Of a stretch of 64,000 nucleotides of DNA, positions 20,880 through 32,965 are shown in pieces. The notes under the pieces were generated by a model. That model was not told the origin of the DNA, ran no database searches, and was given only the letters and a program-made list of their open reading frames with translations. The position numbers were made by a program, and so were the translations under genes. Source of the DNA: Ceratodon purpureus. Lineage: Eukaryota; Streptophyta; Bryopsida; Pseudoditrichales; Ditrichaceae. Every line of letters starts with the position of its first letter. The stretch's first letter is position 1. The stretch is from positions 21,008,177-21,072,176 of the forward strand of contig CM026422.1 in the NCBI GenBank assembly GCA_014871385.1, given 5' to 3'.

Positions 20880-21875
20880 ATGCAATCAATTCTTCTAAAA
20901 ATCAGAGAAGAGCTCACCAAACTTTCAAACATCCCAATTGCTTTCCCAGTTCTCAACAAACTTGATTTCAAAATGCTGTTTGATGCTTCCTGATCAAATT
21001 CCAGTAGTACAGTCTACTTGCCGTGATCATCTGAATGTACTTCGTTCTTTGTGTTACTGAGACACCGATTCTCTAAATGCGAGATTCCATTTAAAAACCC
21101 TGAATTCAATAAAATTGTTACACCATGTGCAAGTTACAACTGACCCTTGCTCTTGTGTGAATAAAACGGATCAAGTAGAATATTCATGATGTAATCTGTG
21201 TAGCATGATGTTCCGAACGCCCCTGTGTAGGCAACACCTGCCACAGTCTACTGTATACAACAAACATGTAAACCCATGCATGAAGAAGGTCTAATTTATC
21301 TTCCAAGCTGATCGGGTCCAAATTACCGAGCTCGCTAATATCCACAAAACCTTGAAACACACCACACTCCATCAATGCTAAAAATAAAAATTCACAAGTT
21401 AATCCTTCGTTGACAGACTCATTAACTTGTTTCATTTCCTCAAAGATACTAACCTCAAAAAAATCATGAGCTTCACGAGATTAGTGCAAGATTTATTCAT
21501 GAAGAATCACAGTAAATCCTGAGATGAACAGAAGCTTGAATGGTATGCTAACAGTGGATTCGAATGTGCCAGACTAGTCACGGTGATTTCCACAGTGGGT
21601 TTGATAAAAGATCAAGCAGTAAGTTGTGAGACCACCTTGCACAAATTATCCGGCTCAAGGTCTGCATATATCGAACGATAGACTAAACTTGCGGTGCACT
21701 TGATAAGTTACTTGAGTGTCCTGGGAGGAAGGGAGGGGGCCCAGGAATAACACTAGATGCACAGCAAGATTCTATCCGCGACCCAGACATTGGTACTCGA
21801 GTCAGCTACGCCGGGAAACAAGTTTCTTGTAGGGAACGACATTGGGTGCCGGCCCAAATGAGCCTGCCCGAGCTG

Positions 21876-21882
21876 TATTAAA
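21876..21882 (+). promoter_or_regulatory. TATA-like box of metallothionein copy A
   Basis: TATTAAA about 130 bp before the start codon, at the same relative position as TATATAA in copy B. Confidence 0.5.
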
Positions 21883-22006
21883 GGTCGTGTGAGCTGCTCT
21901 TCAGTTTCATTGCTCTCATCTGTGCTACCATCTTATATTCGTGCTCAAGCTCTTTGTCCGTTGTCTCATCTTCTCTTTGATCCTCTCCTCCACCAAGCTC
22001 TTCACC

Positions 22007-22540
22007 ATGTCTGGATGCGGAAGTGCCAACTGCGGATGCGGCCCAGGCTGCCAATGCAGCGCTGGATGCGGGTATGTCAGAAATACAGTTCCTCTCGCAT
22101 GATGGACGTCCTCTTTCTCCTTGCAGACTTTAGATGTTCACGATTAACTTTGTAGCTTGTTTAGTGTGACTGCTCAACTCCGGAACTCATATCGTCTTTG
22201 CTGCTGGACTATCTTCCGGTGCATCTTTAACCGGCTGATTGTTGTGTGAATTCATCCAGATGCTGCAAGACTTTGGCCGAGCCAACCTTCGGTGGTCTCC
22301 GCAAGTAAGTGCCCGCTTCTTCACCCTCAGTTTAGTGGGTACCTTCCTTAATGATGCGGCCATTAGACTTTTCAATAGCAATTCTGCAGCCCATGCTGCA
22401 CATAGTGGTTGCCACATGTTCCAGTGAGTAGAGTCTAATGATCCCACTTTTGCTGTGCATTTGTGAGCAGCTACAACTCGGAGAACGACTGCAAGTGCGG
22501 CCCCAACTGCAACTGTGCTGATTGCGACTGCCACAAGTAA
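22007..22540 (+). CDS. plant metallothionein, intact copy
   Basis: Three exons at 22007-22071, 22260-22304 and 22471-22540, with GT-AG introns, encode 59 residues. The protein has 14 cysteines. Eight lie in the N-terminal cluster (C4, C9, C11, C15, C17, C21, C23, C24) and six in the C-terminal cluster (C44 to C57, ending CDCHK). A cysteine-free linker with FGGLRNYNSEN joins them. This two-cluster layout is the plant metallothionein pattern: a cytosolic protein that binds zinc, copper or cadmium through thiolates. The exon pattern, CxC spacing and length all agree. The gene lies in a duplicated block whose second copy is damaged, so this is the likely functional copy. Which metal it handles cannot be read from the sequence. 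Confidence 0.93.
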
Positions 22541-22880
22541 ATCACCGATCAACAGGGCCATTGCCATGGCCGCATGTAACAGATAGCTTCCGAAGTTGAA
22601 AGCGAGAGTTGCATGGTAGTATGGCTGTTCAATTGTGTGAAAGAGTTTGAAAGATAGCAAAAAAAAGTCAAAAAATAATGGCTGCCCTTGTTGAATAACC
22701 GCGTGATGGCAAAGACAATCAGGTTTTCTAGAGAGAATGTGATGATGCGTGGGGCTGACCTGGTTTGAGTTGCAGCCCCTTATTGCCATCCTTTTGTAAA
22801 CCGTGAGTCATATGAATTGGACATAGTGTGATTTATTGTGACCAGTAACGGGTGCTTCCAGCTTGTCTGTGAGATGTTAT

Positions 22881-24679
22881 CCTTTGAATGATTCTTTGTA
22901 AAACTTACGTCAGAAGTGATATGATTTGTTTCATCTTCTGGACCAATATGCATCTTTAACGTCAGCTGAGCAGATGGCTTGGCAATTCGTAGAAGGCACT
23001 CAGTTATATATGAAGAACTTCGACGTGCCTGTATGAACTGGTTCACCGAAAGCTGTTCTAATTAGATCGCTGGATAGTGTGTGGTTACTTGAAAAGACTG
23101 CTTACAGCTCCAAATGAATCTAATGTGCAAGGTTCACTGCGAGGTTTGTTCTGTTTTCACTGAAATGGGCATCGTGAGATGTCTGCTTGGTAGAATATTC
23201 CCTAGTGCGGGGTTGGGTTCTAGAATTACAACCTTGATGTTATTCGCAACATTCAGAGGAAAACAGGAAGGGCCATAATTGTAGATTGCGCAACAACCAC
23301 AGCTTAGAATCGGTGAATTCTAAGTTGGTGCGCTTACAGATATGTAGAGTATAGAGTTTTGAAAACAAGTGAATTTTAGAGTGTGAGTCCTCTTTAGACC
23401 TTGGATTGTGTTGAATGTGAAATTGTACAACTATCTGACTGCAACTCTGGTGATGTATTGTTCCAACAAGGTTCGAAATCTAACCTGTGATCTACTAACC
23501 TGCAGCTACGCAGTGAAACAGTACTGCCTCCAGTTTAGCTCAAGCATCCCCTCTTTGCACTTTGTGTAATTAATTGATATTCACCAATCACCAGCACATT
23601 TGTCACCAGAATACAAACATCAGTTACTCACTTTGTACTGCAAAATGGTTATACTCTTCCATCGAATCTTCAAAGGAGACATTGAGAAAGGAACTTACTG
23701 GCAATGCTATGACGTTCCTGAGCAGGGATCAAACTGGATGCTGAACAATTCGCTCATGCTCGCTGTAATGGAAATTGTAGTAAAAGAGACAATTCTATAT
23801 TAATCAAAAGTGCTAATCCAACATCCAAATTTTATCAACTTTTGTTTAAAACTCCTTGAAAAATTAAAACCCAAAAGTATGTATCTTCATTGAAGAGTAG
23901 TACTGCACAGAATGTACTGTAGTATCCGTGCACCTCCCTACTTGGAAGTAGACGCCTACTGCTCCTTGAAGTCGGTAGGGTCTTCGTGATGAGTTGCTTT
24001 GGCATGCACCTTGAGCTTCATGCTAAGGTTGATCCATCTAACAAAAAATCAACAGTAAACTAGAACCGTCGTCGATATCAAAGCATCTGCGATTGAATAC
24101 TTGACCTGGTCTACATTGCCGGCCCATCGAGATTCGAGATAAGTGAGATATTGTATGATCAGTGAGATATTGTATGATTCATGTGACTCTGAATGTCTAA
24201 AAGCTTACTGAATATAATCAATAGTATAACTTAAAGGTCGGTGTTCTCGAGAGTTCAGCCAGCTAACCCAAATTATATATTCAGGTTCACTTGATCGACA
24301 AGGTGTAATGTAAGAATGTTGTTCAAGTAATCCTTCTGAGGTTTGTCAGCGTTTGACTTCTAGGTTCTTTAATTGATCCTCGAGCACACTGGGCTAGTGG
24401 CTTTTACCGATATGAGGCTCCGTGCAACTGGTCTCTGAGTTATCAAAGAAGAAACCGATGTGCCGGTCAACTGATTCTTCTGTTTTTGATCTTGGTAAGT
24501 GAATAGATTCTATGCAAGTGTGAAGAATGAAAGTTACTTAACTGATCCGCAACTGAAGAATGAAGAGTCCAAGTTTGCTGTCGAAGGTGCTTTCGTCTGG
24601 TATTGCATATTCACAGTCAGATACCACCATTGCACTTCGAATCAGAGGCAGCTTAATTCGTCATCACCTTTACTCAATC
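22881..24679. other. spacer between the duplicated blocks
   Basis: No gene recognised. A 67-codon open frame at 23600-23803 (plus) has no recognisable domain. A short direct repeat (AGTGAGATATTGTATGAT) occurs at about 24142 and 24160. Confidence 0.45.
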
Positions 24680-25514
24680 AACTATTGCTTGAAAGAACAG
24701 AGAAGAGCTCACCAAACGGTCATATAACTTCTATTATGCTTCCTGCTTCCCGAATCCCAATGATCACGCACCAAATATGATTTCAAAAATATATGACACT
24801 TCTTAATTTTATCCAATGTACACATGCCGTGATCAATCAATCGTCCTTTAATCTCTCAATTTAGTCCCCCAAGACAGTGGTCCTCTAGATGTGAGATTCC
24901 ATTCAAGAATGTAAAATCGGCATTTGTTGCATGATGTTTGAAGTACGTCCGGGCAGAACAGACGACAGTCTACAGAACCTTAGTATCTAAACACATGAAC
25001 TAGGTCGAAGCTTGCCTTTCACAAGCGTTACATCCACGAAACCTTTAAAATACTACATATATAGTACAGTTCGATGGTAGTACATCCTAAAAATAAATTC
25101 ACAGAGTTCGTACAAAACGTACTAACGAATAACTTCATCTTATCAAGGTGATTCTGGGATGCAGAGGATCTACTGGGAATTTACAATGAATTCGGCTATG
25201 CTACAATAGTACCAGCCACCATGATTTCCACATATTTGATTAGGAATCAGTTTGTAAACTGTAGACAGATTCTCGGACATTACATTATTATCCGGCTAGC
25301 TTTATGTCAGCTTCATGTGAATGCCATTCGTTAATTCGGGTCACCTGGTAATATACTGCGATACGCTGGATGGAGGAAGGGAGGGGCCCAAGAATATTGA
25401 GTGCGTGTGGCTAGATACCTTCCGCTACCAGACAGGACCCACACATTCGTACCTGAGTCCAAGTTGCTTGCAAGGAACAGAATTAGGTGTTAGACCTGGT
25501 AAGTCAGCCAACCA

Positions 25515-25521
25515 TATATAA
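25515..25521 (+). promoter_or_regulatory. TATA box of metallothionein copy B
   Basis: TATATAA followed by GGGGCC, 128 bp upstream of the ATG. It is a better TATA match than that of copy A. Confidence 0.65.
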
Positions 25522-25648
25522 GGGGCCATGTGCTGCACTTGAGTTACATTGCTCTCAATTGTGCTTCCTTACCATCTTCGTGCCAAAGCTCGTCCGTGGG
25601 CCTCTTTCTCTCTCAAAATCTAGCCTCTCCTCTTCCAAGCTCTCCACC

Positions 25649-26219
25649 ATGTCTGGATGCGGAGGCACCAACTGTGGACGAGGTGCTGGCTGCCAATGCA
25701 GCCCCGGGTGCGGGTATGTCAGCAACACAGTGCCACTCACTAGACGATCCATCTCTCACCTCTCAAAATTTTGCTAAGACATAATCAGTACTAACTTCAT
25801 TCCGTTGCTTGTTCGGTGTGACCATGTGCATCTCCAGAACTCATGCTGGTGCCCTCTTGTCAATGATATTTTTCAAACATTTTTTTTAACGAAATGCGTG
25901 TTGTGTGAATCAAACCAGATGCTGCAAAAGCTTGGCTGAGCCAACCTTCGGTGGTCTCCGCAAGTAAGTGTCCGCGTCTTCACCCTCCTCACTTGAATAT
26001 GTACCTTCCTCAATGTCGACGCTGCTAATTCTGTACAGACTTTTGAATTGAAACTTTCACCCCGTTCTGCACACAATAGTTGCTGCATGTCCCAATGTCT
26101 TTGAGTAGAGTCTGATGGTTCCCTTGCGGCACGTGCATTCGTGAACAGCTACAACTCGGAGAACGACTGCAAGTGCGGCCCAAAACTGCAACTGTGCTGA
26201 CTGCGACTGCCACAAGTAA
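25649..26219 (+). pseudogene. metallothionein copy B, frameshifted
   Basis: Exons at 25649-25713, 25919-25963 and from 26149 match copy A with conserved splice sites. In exon 3 there is one extra A in CCCAAAACTG (about 26180-26187; copy A has CCCCAACTG). The frame therefore changes after CKCGP and ends at TGA 26198-26200, giving 53 residues. The C-terminal Cys cluster loses C50, C52, C55 and C57 and gains one terminal Cys. C11 is also replaced by Arg. The original stop position is still visible as TAA at 26217-26219. The gene retains its TATA box and introns, so it may still be transcribed. It is either a decaying paralogue or a one-base sequence error; the Cys-to-Arg change favours real decay. 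Confidence 0.85.
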
Positions 26220-26575
26220 ATCACCGATCGACAGGGCCATTGCCAAGGCCGCATGTGACTGATGGCTTCCGAAGTTGAAAGAGGTGCATAGTAATGTGTG
26301 TCACCCATAGTGTGCAGAAGTTGGAGAGTTTAAAACGAAAAGTAGAAATAGCTGTGAGAGATTTGGCACGATGGCTGCCTTTATTGAATAACCGCGTGAT
26401 GGCAAGGTTAATCATATTTTCTTGAGAGGATGTGATGATGCGATACGGCCGAACCGGTTTGAATTGCAGCTCCAAATTGCCATCCCGCTGTAAATCGTGT
26501 GTCATATGAAGTGCATATAATGTGATGTAAAGTGGTGACGGGTGCTTCCAGCTTGTCTATGAGATGTTTTCTTGG

Positions 26576-27773
26576 ATACTCGGAAAGAGTACTTGTAGCA
26601 TCAATTGAGTCTTAAGTGCAAGGTTTAGTGGTGATGTTTCTCTGTTTGTTGTATTCTTTTCTAAGAGAACTCTAAGTAAGATATTTACTGCGAGGTCCAC
26701 TCAAATTGAAGTCAATCGAAGTTAGTTGATAAAATAAGACCTGCAATCACCATTTCAGATAATTGTGACAAAGCTCTATCAGGAGATATGAATGCAATCA
26801 TCTGAGATGACATGATAGACCTTTCCAAACACTTAACGTTGGATGCACACCACCTACTTATGCCTTTTTATGCCAGAGTAGAGAACCGATTATCAAACTG
26901 GGAACATATCCACAATGAAGATAATTTACCTCGAGCATTCTTTCTGAGTTCCTGAAGTTTCGAAGCTATCAAAACACGGTTTCAAATTTCTTACACCAAG
27001 GGATGGACTAAAGAATATTCAGAGGCAAATTATCGTTATAATAGAAACAAAGCGGAATATGGGACAGGATATAGTTCCTTACAGCGGACAGCATCTTCTT
27101 TCATTCTAAACAAATCGAGTTCGTCCTCATTGTCTTTTAAGTGAAACATACAACCATTCCTCATAATCAAACGGTATTTACTTTTGCGGATTGTCAATCC
27201 TGTCAATTGAGTTGAGTCTTTTAATACGTATACAAACTTGGCAAGAAGTTTGGCAGACGACTCGGAACCTTAACGTAGATGAACCATGAAACTCCACATA
27301 CCTCTACATATCCAGATCAGAACCTTCTGCAAACAGGCTACTTTATCAAAAAGTAGTGGAAAAAAACAAAGTAATGACAAGTGCAAAGCTTGCCAGCCTC
27401 ATGCAGATGTTACACATGCCGGACTAATCTAAAATTCAGCGAATTACTATGATTAATACAAGGATTGATTGAACATTGAATATATTTATGTATGTAATTT
27501 AATAACAAAATTTCTGTGAACTAATCACTAACCTTCGAGTCATAGATAGTTGTTTTCCTGCAGAGTCATGGAAACCCAAATTTCAGGTATAAGCTAGATT
27601 CTTAAATATGGATTCAAAACAGAAAAAAGAAAAGATTTCTGATAACAATTGTGGTACTATATTGTCTGTTTGTAACAACTGAGTTGCATATCCTCAAATA
27701 TGGTTGCTATCCATGAGTTCCTAACTAATAACAAGAAAGAAAAGCATGGAATTTGGGTAAAAGTGGTACCGTC
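26576..27773. other. intergenic, nothing recognised
   Basis: AT-rich DNA between the metallothionein block and the 3' end of the coatomer gene. No exon or RNA gene seen. Confidence 0.5.
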
Positions 27774-29695
27774 TTATGCAAAAGCTTGCACAGCTCTCTC
27801 GAAATCGGCCTCAGCAGAAGCAGAGCGCTCCACTAGTAAATGCTTTGGGTATGAGCTTTTGAGTAGGCTGAAAATACGTACAAACATATGAACAAGCATG
27901 TTGTGATAAAAGTCAGTGTCGAAGTTACACTCCAGCTATCAAGTGTCGTTGTCTAGCTTCAATGTTCATTAGTCCAGACTTTCATGAACAAAAAAAGTAG
28001 AGGACGATGAGAAGCGCTACACACCTCAAGTAACGTGTAGTGGGCTTGCCCAGTTGCAGGCTACATACCACTAAATTAGCAAGCGTTGTTGCATTTTTGG
28101 GATCCTGTAAACAGAAAGCATCCGTTATTGCCACCAAGAAAGAATGCAAAAGCAAGCCACTGTCGTCGTGTTTGTGAAATAATCTGTTGGACGTGGAAAC
28201 GAACTATTGCAAAAGAAGAAAAAGAGCATTTCCTTATCATAATACCAAAGTGTAAGAAACATTACTCTGTTTAGGGCCTCAACAAGACGAGTCTCGGCCT
28301 CCTCAAACTGACCCATGTGCATTTGACAAACTGCACTCCCATTGATGAGCATGACCGTTGATGCGTACTTTTCTGCGAGTTCTTGGAAGATATAGAAAGC
28401 TTCTTGCACCTTGGCACCACCCTACCACAAAATGAAAGATTAACGAGGTGAGGAACCGCCACAAGTTCAGCTCAAACGCCGAGAACTTTGTATTTGAATT
28501 TTCTGAAGAACCAATTCAGAAAATGATGCACACCATCCTGTACCATCTGAAGCTGCCCCTCCTGCCAGCGTGTACAAAACCCATTCAAAAGTAGATCCAA
28601 GGTTAAGAGACAGAAAAGTAACCAAAACAATCCGGAGTCAGTTGCAAAGTAGATGCACCCAGACAAAACTTGCATCTCACCAAAGCTAAATTCACCCAGG
28701 CATTCGCTAGTTGAGTTAGGGTATGGTCTTCATCAATTTCCTGCATGGCCCTCAACTGCTTCTCCGCATACTCCGGCCGATGCATCTTCAAGTAAATTTG
28801 TACATTCAATGCACACCTACCATCAACAGAAAGTACAACCCAATGAACCTCACGTTTATTCCCTTACATGGCATGTGAAGACCGAACCACACCACGACAT
28901 AAACACCAGAAACGGAAAACCTAACGCAATGGAGAACTGATCATAAGCTACTCACAACTCAAGGTTACCGCCGACGTGTGTGTGTTTAAGAGCTTCGTTG
29001 TAGTCTTGCTCGTGGATGTAGATAGTGCCAGCAACGACCCGAAGCATAAGATTGCTTGCAATAGCCGAATCAGCCAACAACTCACCCAAGCTATACAGGG
29101 CCTTCTCCTGCAAAACCATGAACACCAAATAGAGAATGAGGTATGAACCAATCAGCACCATCACTGCACATCAAATACAGCCATAATCACATCACCGCCC
29201 AAACCACAAGAGATGAAAAAAACGTAAACAATCCATACCTTCTCACCGGACATGTAGAGAGCAAGAAGCTTCACAGCTTGCAGCGCAGTAGGGGCAGCAT
29301 CCTGAATCTCACTAACCACCAGCTGCCATGTCGCAAAACCAAAAAAATAAAATCACACAACATCAGAACAAATTCTGGGCACACTGTTTGCAAGGTCAAG
29401 AACTTCACCGTCACTTCAAACCATCTCAGATCTCATCCCAACACATGGCAAAGTGACCACCATCAGAGCTTGACCTTCTTCTCGATCGGGACCCAGGGTC
29501 ATCGCAACGATTGCAAGCAACACCACTTACCTGATACTGGCCGAGCGCAATGTAGGCGCGGTACACCATGCAATCCTTGTCCACGAGCTCCGCGTCGCTG
29601 AGCTTGTGAGTGCCATGGCTCTCGTTGACGGCCCTCTGAAACGCTCCCAAGTAGAAGTTGTTCCGCACCGGAAACAACACATCCGGCCCACTCAT
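27774..29695 (-). CDS. COPE: coatomer subunit epsilon
   Basis: Seven minus-strand exons join in frame: 29531-29695, 29239-29322, 28956-29107, 28681-28816, 28266-28421, 28025-28104 and 27774-27867. Together they give 288 residues, close to the usual plant length (about 290). The protein starts MSGPDVLFPVRNNFYLGAFQ and shows the all-helical TPR-like pattern of epsilon-COP: LMLRVVAGTIYIHEQDYNEA, LTQLANAWVNLA, GGAKVQEAFYIFQELAEKY, MHMGQFEEAETRLVEALN, and LANLVVCSLQLGK near the end. The family is part of the COPI coat that buds vesicles for Golgi-to-ER and intra-Golgi transport; epsilon stabilises alpha-COP. All introns are GT-AG. Upstream lies a CT-rich tract followed by a 26-bp-spaced repeat array. 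Confidence 0.95.
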
Positions 29696-29811
29696 CGTGG
29701 CAGGAGACTTCCTAGCTGATGATCTTCACTCCGACCACCGCCCACAAACCAGAAAACTCTCCAAGATGCAAGCTTGTGAGAGTGATCGGCAGAGTTTTCC
29801 GATCACCGAAC

Positions 29812-29839
29812 ACTCTCTCTCTCTCTCCCTCTCTCTCTC
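29812..29839. repeat. (CT)n microsatellite upstream of COPE
   Basis: CT dinucleotides with two CCC interruptions, about 120-145 bp upstream of the COPE start codon. On the gene strand it reads as GA repeats, common in plant promoters and leaders. Confidence 0.9.
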
Positions 29840-29874
29840 GCATGATTGGGGCCCAGGCCCCAGCCCACGCTACA

Positions 29875-29963
29875 GTGGGAACAGGGCTTTCGATCTGCCG
29901 TGTGAACAGGGGTTTTATTTCTACAGTGTGAACAGGGCATATACTGCTGCAGTGTGAACACGG
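29875..29963. repeat. four 26-bp-spaced GTGTGAACAGGG repeats
   Basis: The 12-mer GTGTGAACAGGG, or a variant with one or two changes, recurs at 29875, 29900, 29926 and 29952, at spacings of 25, 26 and 26 bp. The array lies about 180-270 bp upstream of the COPE ATG, possibly in its promoter. Confidence 0.75.
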
Positions 29964-31472
29964 TTCCACTCTTTTTCTTCTCACTATTCCACGTTGGAAC
30001 GGTCGATCCCGCAGATAGTTGTTGCGGTGGGGAACGGGTTTCTGTTAGTGGTTATTTTGAGGGTTTGGACCTTTGGATTTTTCTTTGGAGATGTGATTTA
30101 TTGTATATTTTATATACTGAGTGCTAATATTTTTTCAATTATTTATTAAGGATTTTTGATAGATGAAAATTTTGTTAATTTTACGTTGTATTTTGAGTGT
30201 CTGTGATAAAACTGTGTATTTTGAAATATATCATGTTTGAACTAGAGCTCAGGCCCCCTTTACACTAGAGGTGAAAGGCCGTGAGAAAAGAATTTTAAGC
30301 CAATGATATGCGTAGAAATTAAGAGGACCAAGAAAAGTCAGTTATCTCCAAAATTTTAGTCCAATGGACGAAACGAAAATGATATGGATAGCATTTTTTG
30401 CCTTTATGTTATAATAGTCATTGAGACTATAATCCAATGTTTTGAAAAACTATTGTTTATTTATTTTTATTTATTTTTGTTTTTTATATAAATCCAACAT
30501 TTAAGTGTCTGTAACATTAAAATTATTTTTAATAATATTATGTAAGCATCCAAATCCAAAATTTAATTGAATTTGCATCTATGTAAATAATCTAAGATTT
30601 CTATTTTAAAACTCATTTCCAATTTTTGTTAATGACTAAAATGCTAAATAAATCATCCTTCCTGGAAAAACCAAACTGACATGAAAATAGCAATGTTGGA
30701 CCCTACACTTTTTGATAGACACATTTAGACATTTTTCTCAGGTGATCCACTACAAACCCGTGCATTTGAATGTAACTATGAAGAGATGACTAGTAAAGTG
30801 CAAGGAAAGGTTTCAACTGAAATTGATTTTTGAGGGGTTTGCCAACACATCCGGCCAAATCTATTTTAAACAAGTTTGGTTTTTCCAGGGAGGGTGAGAT
30901 ATTAGAAGGTTTTAGTTAATTCAAACTATATTTTGAATAAGTAATTCTTTAAAATATGATATAAAATAATAAAATTAAAATATGTTTAAAAAAAATTTAA
31001 GTGAAGGATATTGTATCTGTTTGAAGAAATAATTGTAAATTTTAACATAAAAAAAATTAAAAGAACAATATCTTAAACTATTAGCCTTTCATTTAAATTT
31101 ACATAACGTCTTTTCAAAAGATTAGATGTTTGATTGATATCCTTTAATCTATTTAGTAAAAACAAAATCGTGTCATATATAAACAAATTCGAACACTAAA
31201 AACTTTAAGTAGAAAAAACTTAAAAGAAACAAACTTCAAGTATTGTACCTATGACCGCGCCGAGAATACGGCTTCGCTATATTCTTTTTCAGTTCCCGGG
31301 AGAGGAAGGCATGTTCTGGCGCAGAACTGGCGAGCCCTAGAATCGTCAGGTGGTTCCGGCAGCCCTAAGAGCCGCGCGAGCACGGACAGCTTTCTCTTTC
31401 GCGTTTTGCACCCACGCTTGCGACGTTGCGTCCGCCTTCCGCTTCGCTCCTCGACCCCCCAGCTCGAGCACC
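29964..31472. other. AT-rich intergenic DNA and RPS11 promoter
   Basis: No gene recognised. The DNA is strongly AT-rich up to about 31230, then GC-rich for 240 bp before the ribosomal protein start. That fits a short promoter and leader. Confidence 0.5.
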
Positions 31473-32965
31473 ATGGCGGAGCAGGTGCCGTGTGCTGGAT
31501 CTCTCTCTTTCTTTCGCACGAAAACGATGTTTGGCTGTGGGATTCCGGGGTTTTGCCGTGGTTTTTGGGGTTAGGTTTAGGGGTTTGGGAGGTTGGGGTT
31601 TCGTGATGTTGATGGGGGTTTGGGGGATGGGGTCTGCAGACCGAGAAGTCGTTTTTGAAGCAGCCCAAGGTGTTCCTCAGCAGCAAGGCGTCGGCCAGGG
31701 GAAAGGCACCTGGGAAGGCTGGAACTCGGTTCTGGAAGAATGTAGGTCTTGGCTTCAAGACTCCCCGTGAAGCTATTGAAGGTATGGATGTCTGCTGGAT
31801 TTTTGTGTCGAAGTTTGTAGTCCTGCTATGTGTCTGCGCGTGAATTGATCGCTGATTAGAATTCCCCTACATTGATCCGAGCAGTTAATACGTTTTTTTG
31901 TTTTTCGAGGTTTGAAGTACTCCTTGATTTACCATCATTATGACTAGCTTTTTTCCGTGTGCCTTCGTCCGTATTTAAACACATGCTCTACTTAGGTTGC
32001 GGCATATGATTTTCGAACGAATTAATATATGATAAGATATTTCAATATTTGTTTCTGCAGACCGTCGCCACTAGGGTTTGTACTTTTGTGTGTCTGAGCT
32101 ATGTGTTCGATTACGCTAGCTAGGTTATGCTTTTCACTTCTGCAACCATACATTGCGCAAGACTTTCGGGCTCTTTATTAGGTTACACTTTAGGGCAATG
32201 CACAATAATACGCATCCTGTGTGACTCCGCGAAGTTTTGACAGTACCAATCTCAAGATGGAGCTTAGGGTTTATCTTGAAAGTGGCGTACCTACATTTTC
32301 TAAGTAGCTTTGTTTATTTACAGGTACTTACATTGACAAGAAGTGCCCATTCACCGGAGATGTCTCCATCCGTGGCCGCATCCTCACTGGAACCGTGAAC
32401 TGCACAAAAATGACCCGTACCATCACTATTCGACGGGATTACCTCCACTTCGTCAGGAAGTACCAGAGGTGAGTCTGGTCTTCTCTGTTCGACTTCAAAG
32501 GCAGTTTCGGAATGATTGTATGCCTTTTCACTAAAGTACATGCATTGTTGTATACTTTTCAGCGATTGGGATATGTCCTTTGCATATTGGATTGGCTAAT
32601 TGAGTACAAAATTTCTCCAGGTACGAGAAGAGGCACTCCAACTTGGCTGCCCACGTCTCTCCCGCTTTCCGTGTGAAGGAGGGTGACAAGGTCATTGTTG
32701 GTCAATGCAGGTTAGATTTTCTCCCGGCCGACAGATTATATGTTCGCTTTACGGCAGCTTGGAAGTCTTCCAATTTTAAGTGTCAATGACTTTATTTCAA
32801 TTTCTGGAGTTTAGGAACAACTTGACTCACTTGTGATTTCTAAAATTGATTCTGTGTCTCGTCGTTAACAGGCCCCTCTCGAAGACTGTGAGGTTCAACG
32901 TCCTGAAGGTGATCCCAATGGGCGCTTCTGATGGAGGAAACAAGAAGGTGTTCACAGCCGTATAA
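31473..32965 (+). CDS. RPS11: 40S ribosomal protein S11 (uS17), cytosolic
   Basis: Five exons at 31473-31484, 31640-31781, 32324-32468, 32621-32710 and 32872-32965, all GT-AG, encode 160 residues, the normal plant length. Exon 1 encodes only MAEQ, as is common in ribosomal protein genes. Recognisable segments are [90 protein letters not shown] and the uS17 core [20 protein letters not shown]. It is a component of the small ribosomal subunit that binds 18S rRNA. The start is fixed by the family N-terminus. Confidence 0.97.

Larger units (their letters stand above)
20880..22880. repeat. duplicated block, copy A (metallothionein)
   Basis: This block is similar along its length to about 24680-26575. 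Shared landmarks include GAGAAGAGCTCACCAAAC (20904 against 24701), GAGATTCCATT (21081 against 24893), GGAGGAAGGGAGGGG upstream of both genes, all three metallothionein exons, and GACGGGTGCTTCCAGCTTGTCT-like DNA downstream. Non-coding parts are much diverged, so the duplication is not recent. Limits are approximate. Confidence 0.75.
24680..26575. repeat. duplicated block, copy B (metallothionein)
   Basis: Diverged counterpart of 20880-22880 in the same orientation, offset about 3.6-3.8 kb. It contains the promoter, three exons and 3' region of the second metallothionein copy. Confidence 0.75.

Noticed and set aside
23600-23803. 67-codon plus-strand open frame between the metallothionein blocks
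   Set aside because: No recognisable motif and no counterpart in the duplicated blocks.
31249-31758. 169-codon minus-strand open frame
   Set aside because: It lies opposite the RPS11 promoter and first exons and is Pro/Arg/Ser-rich from GC-rich DNA; a shadow.
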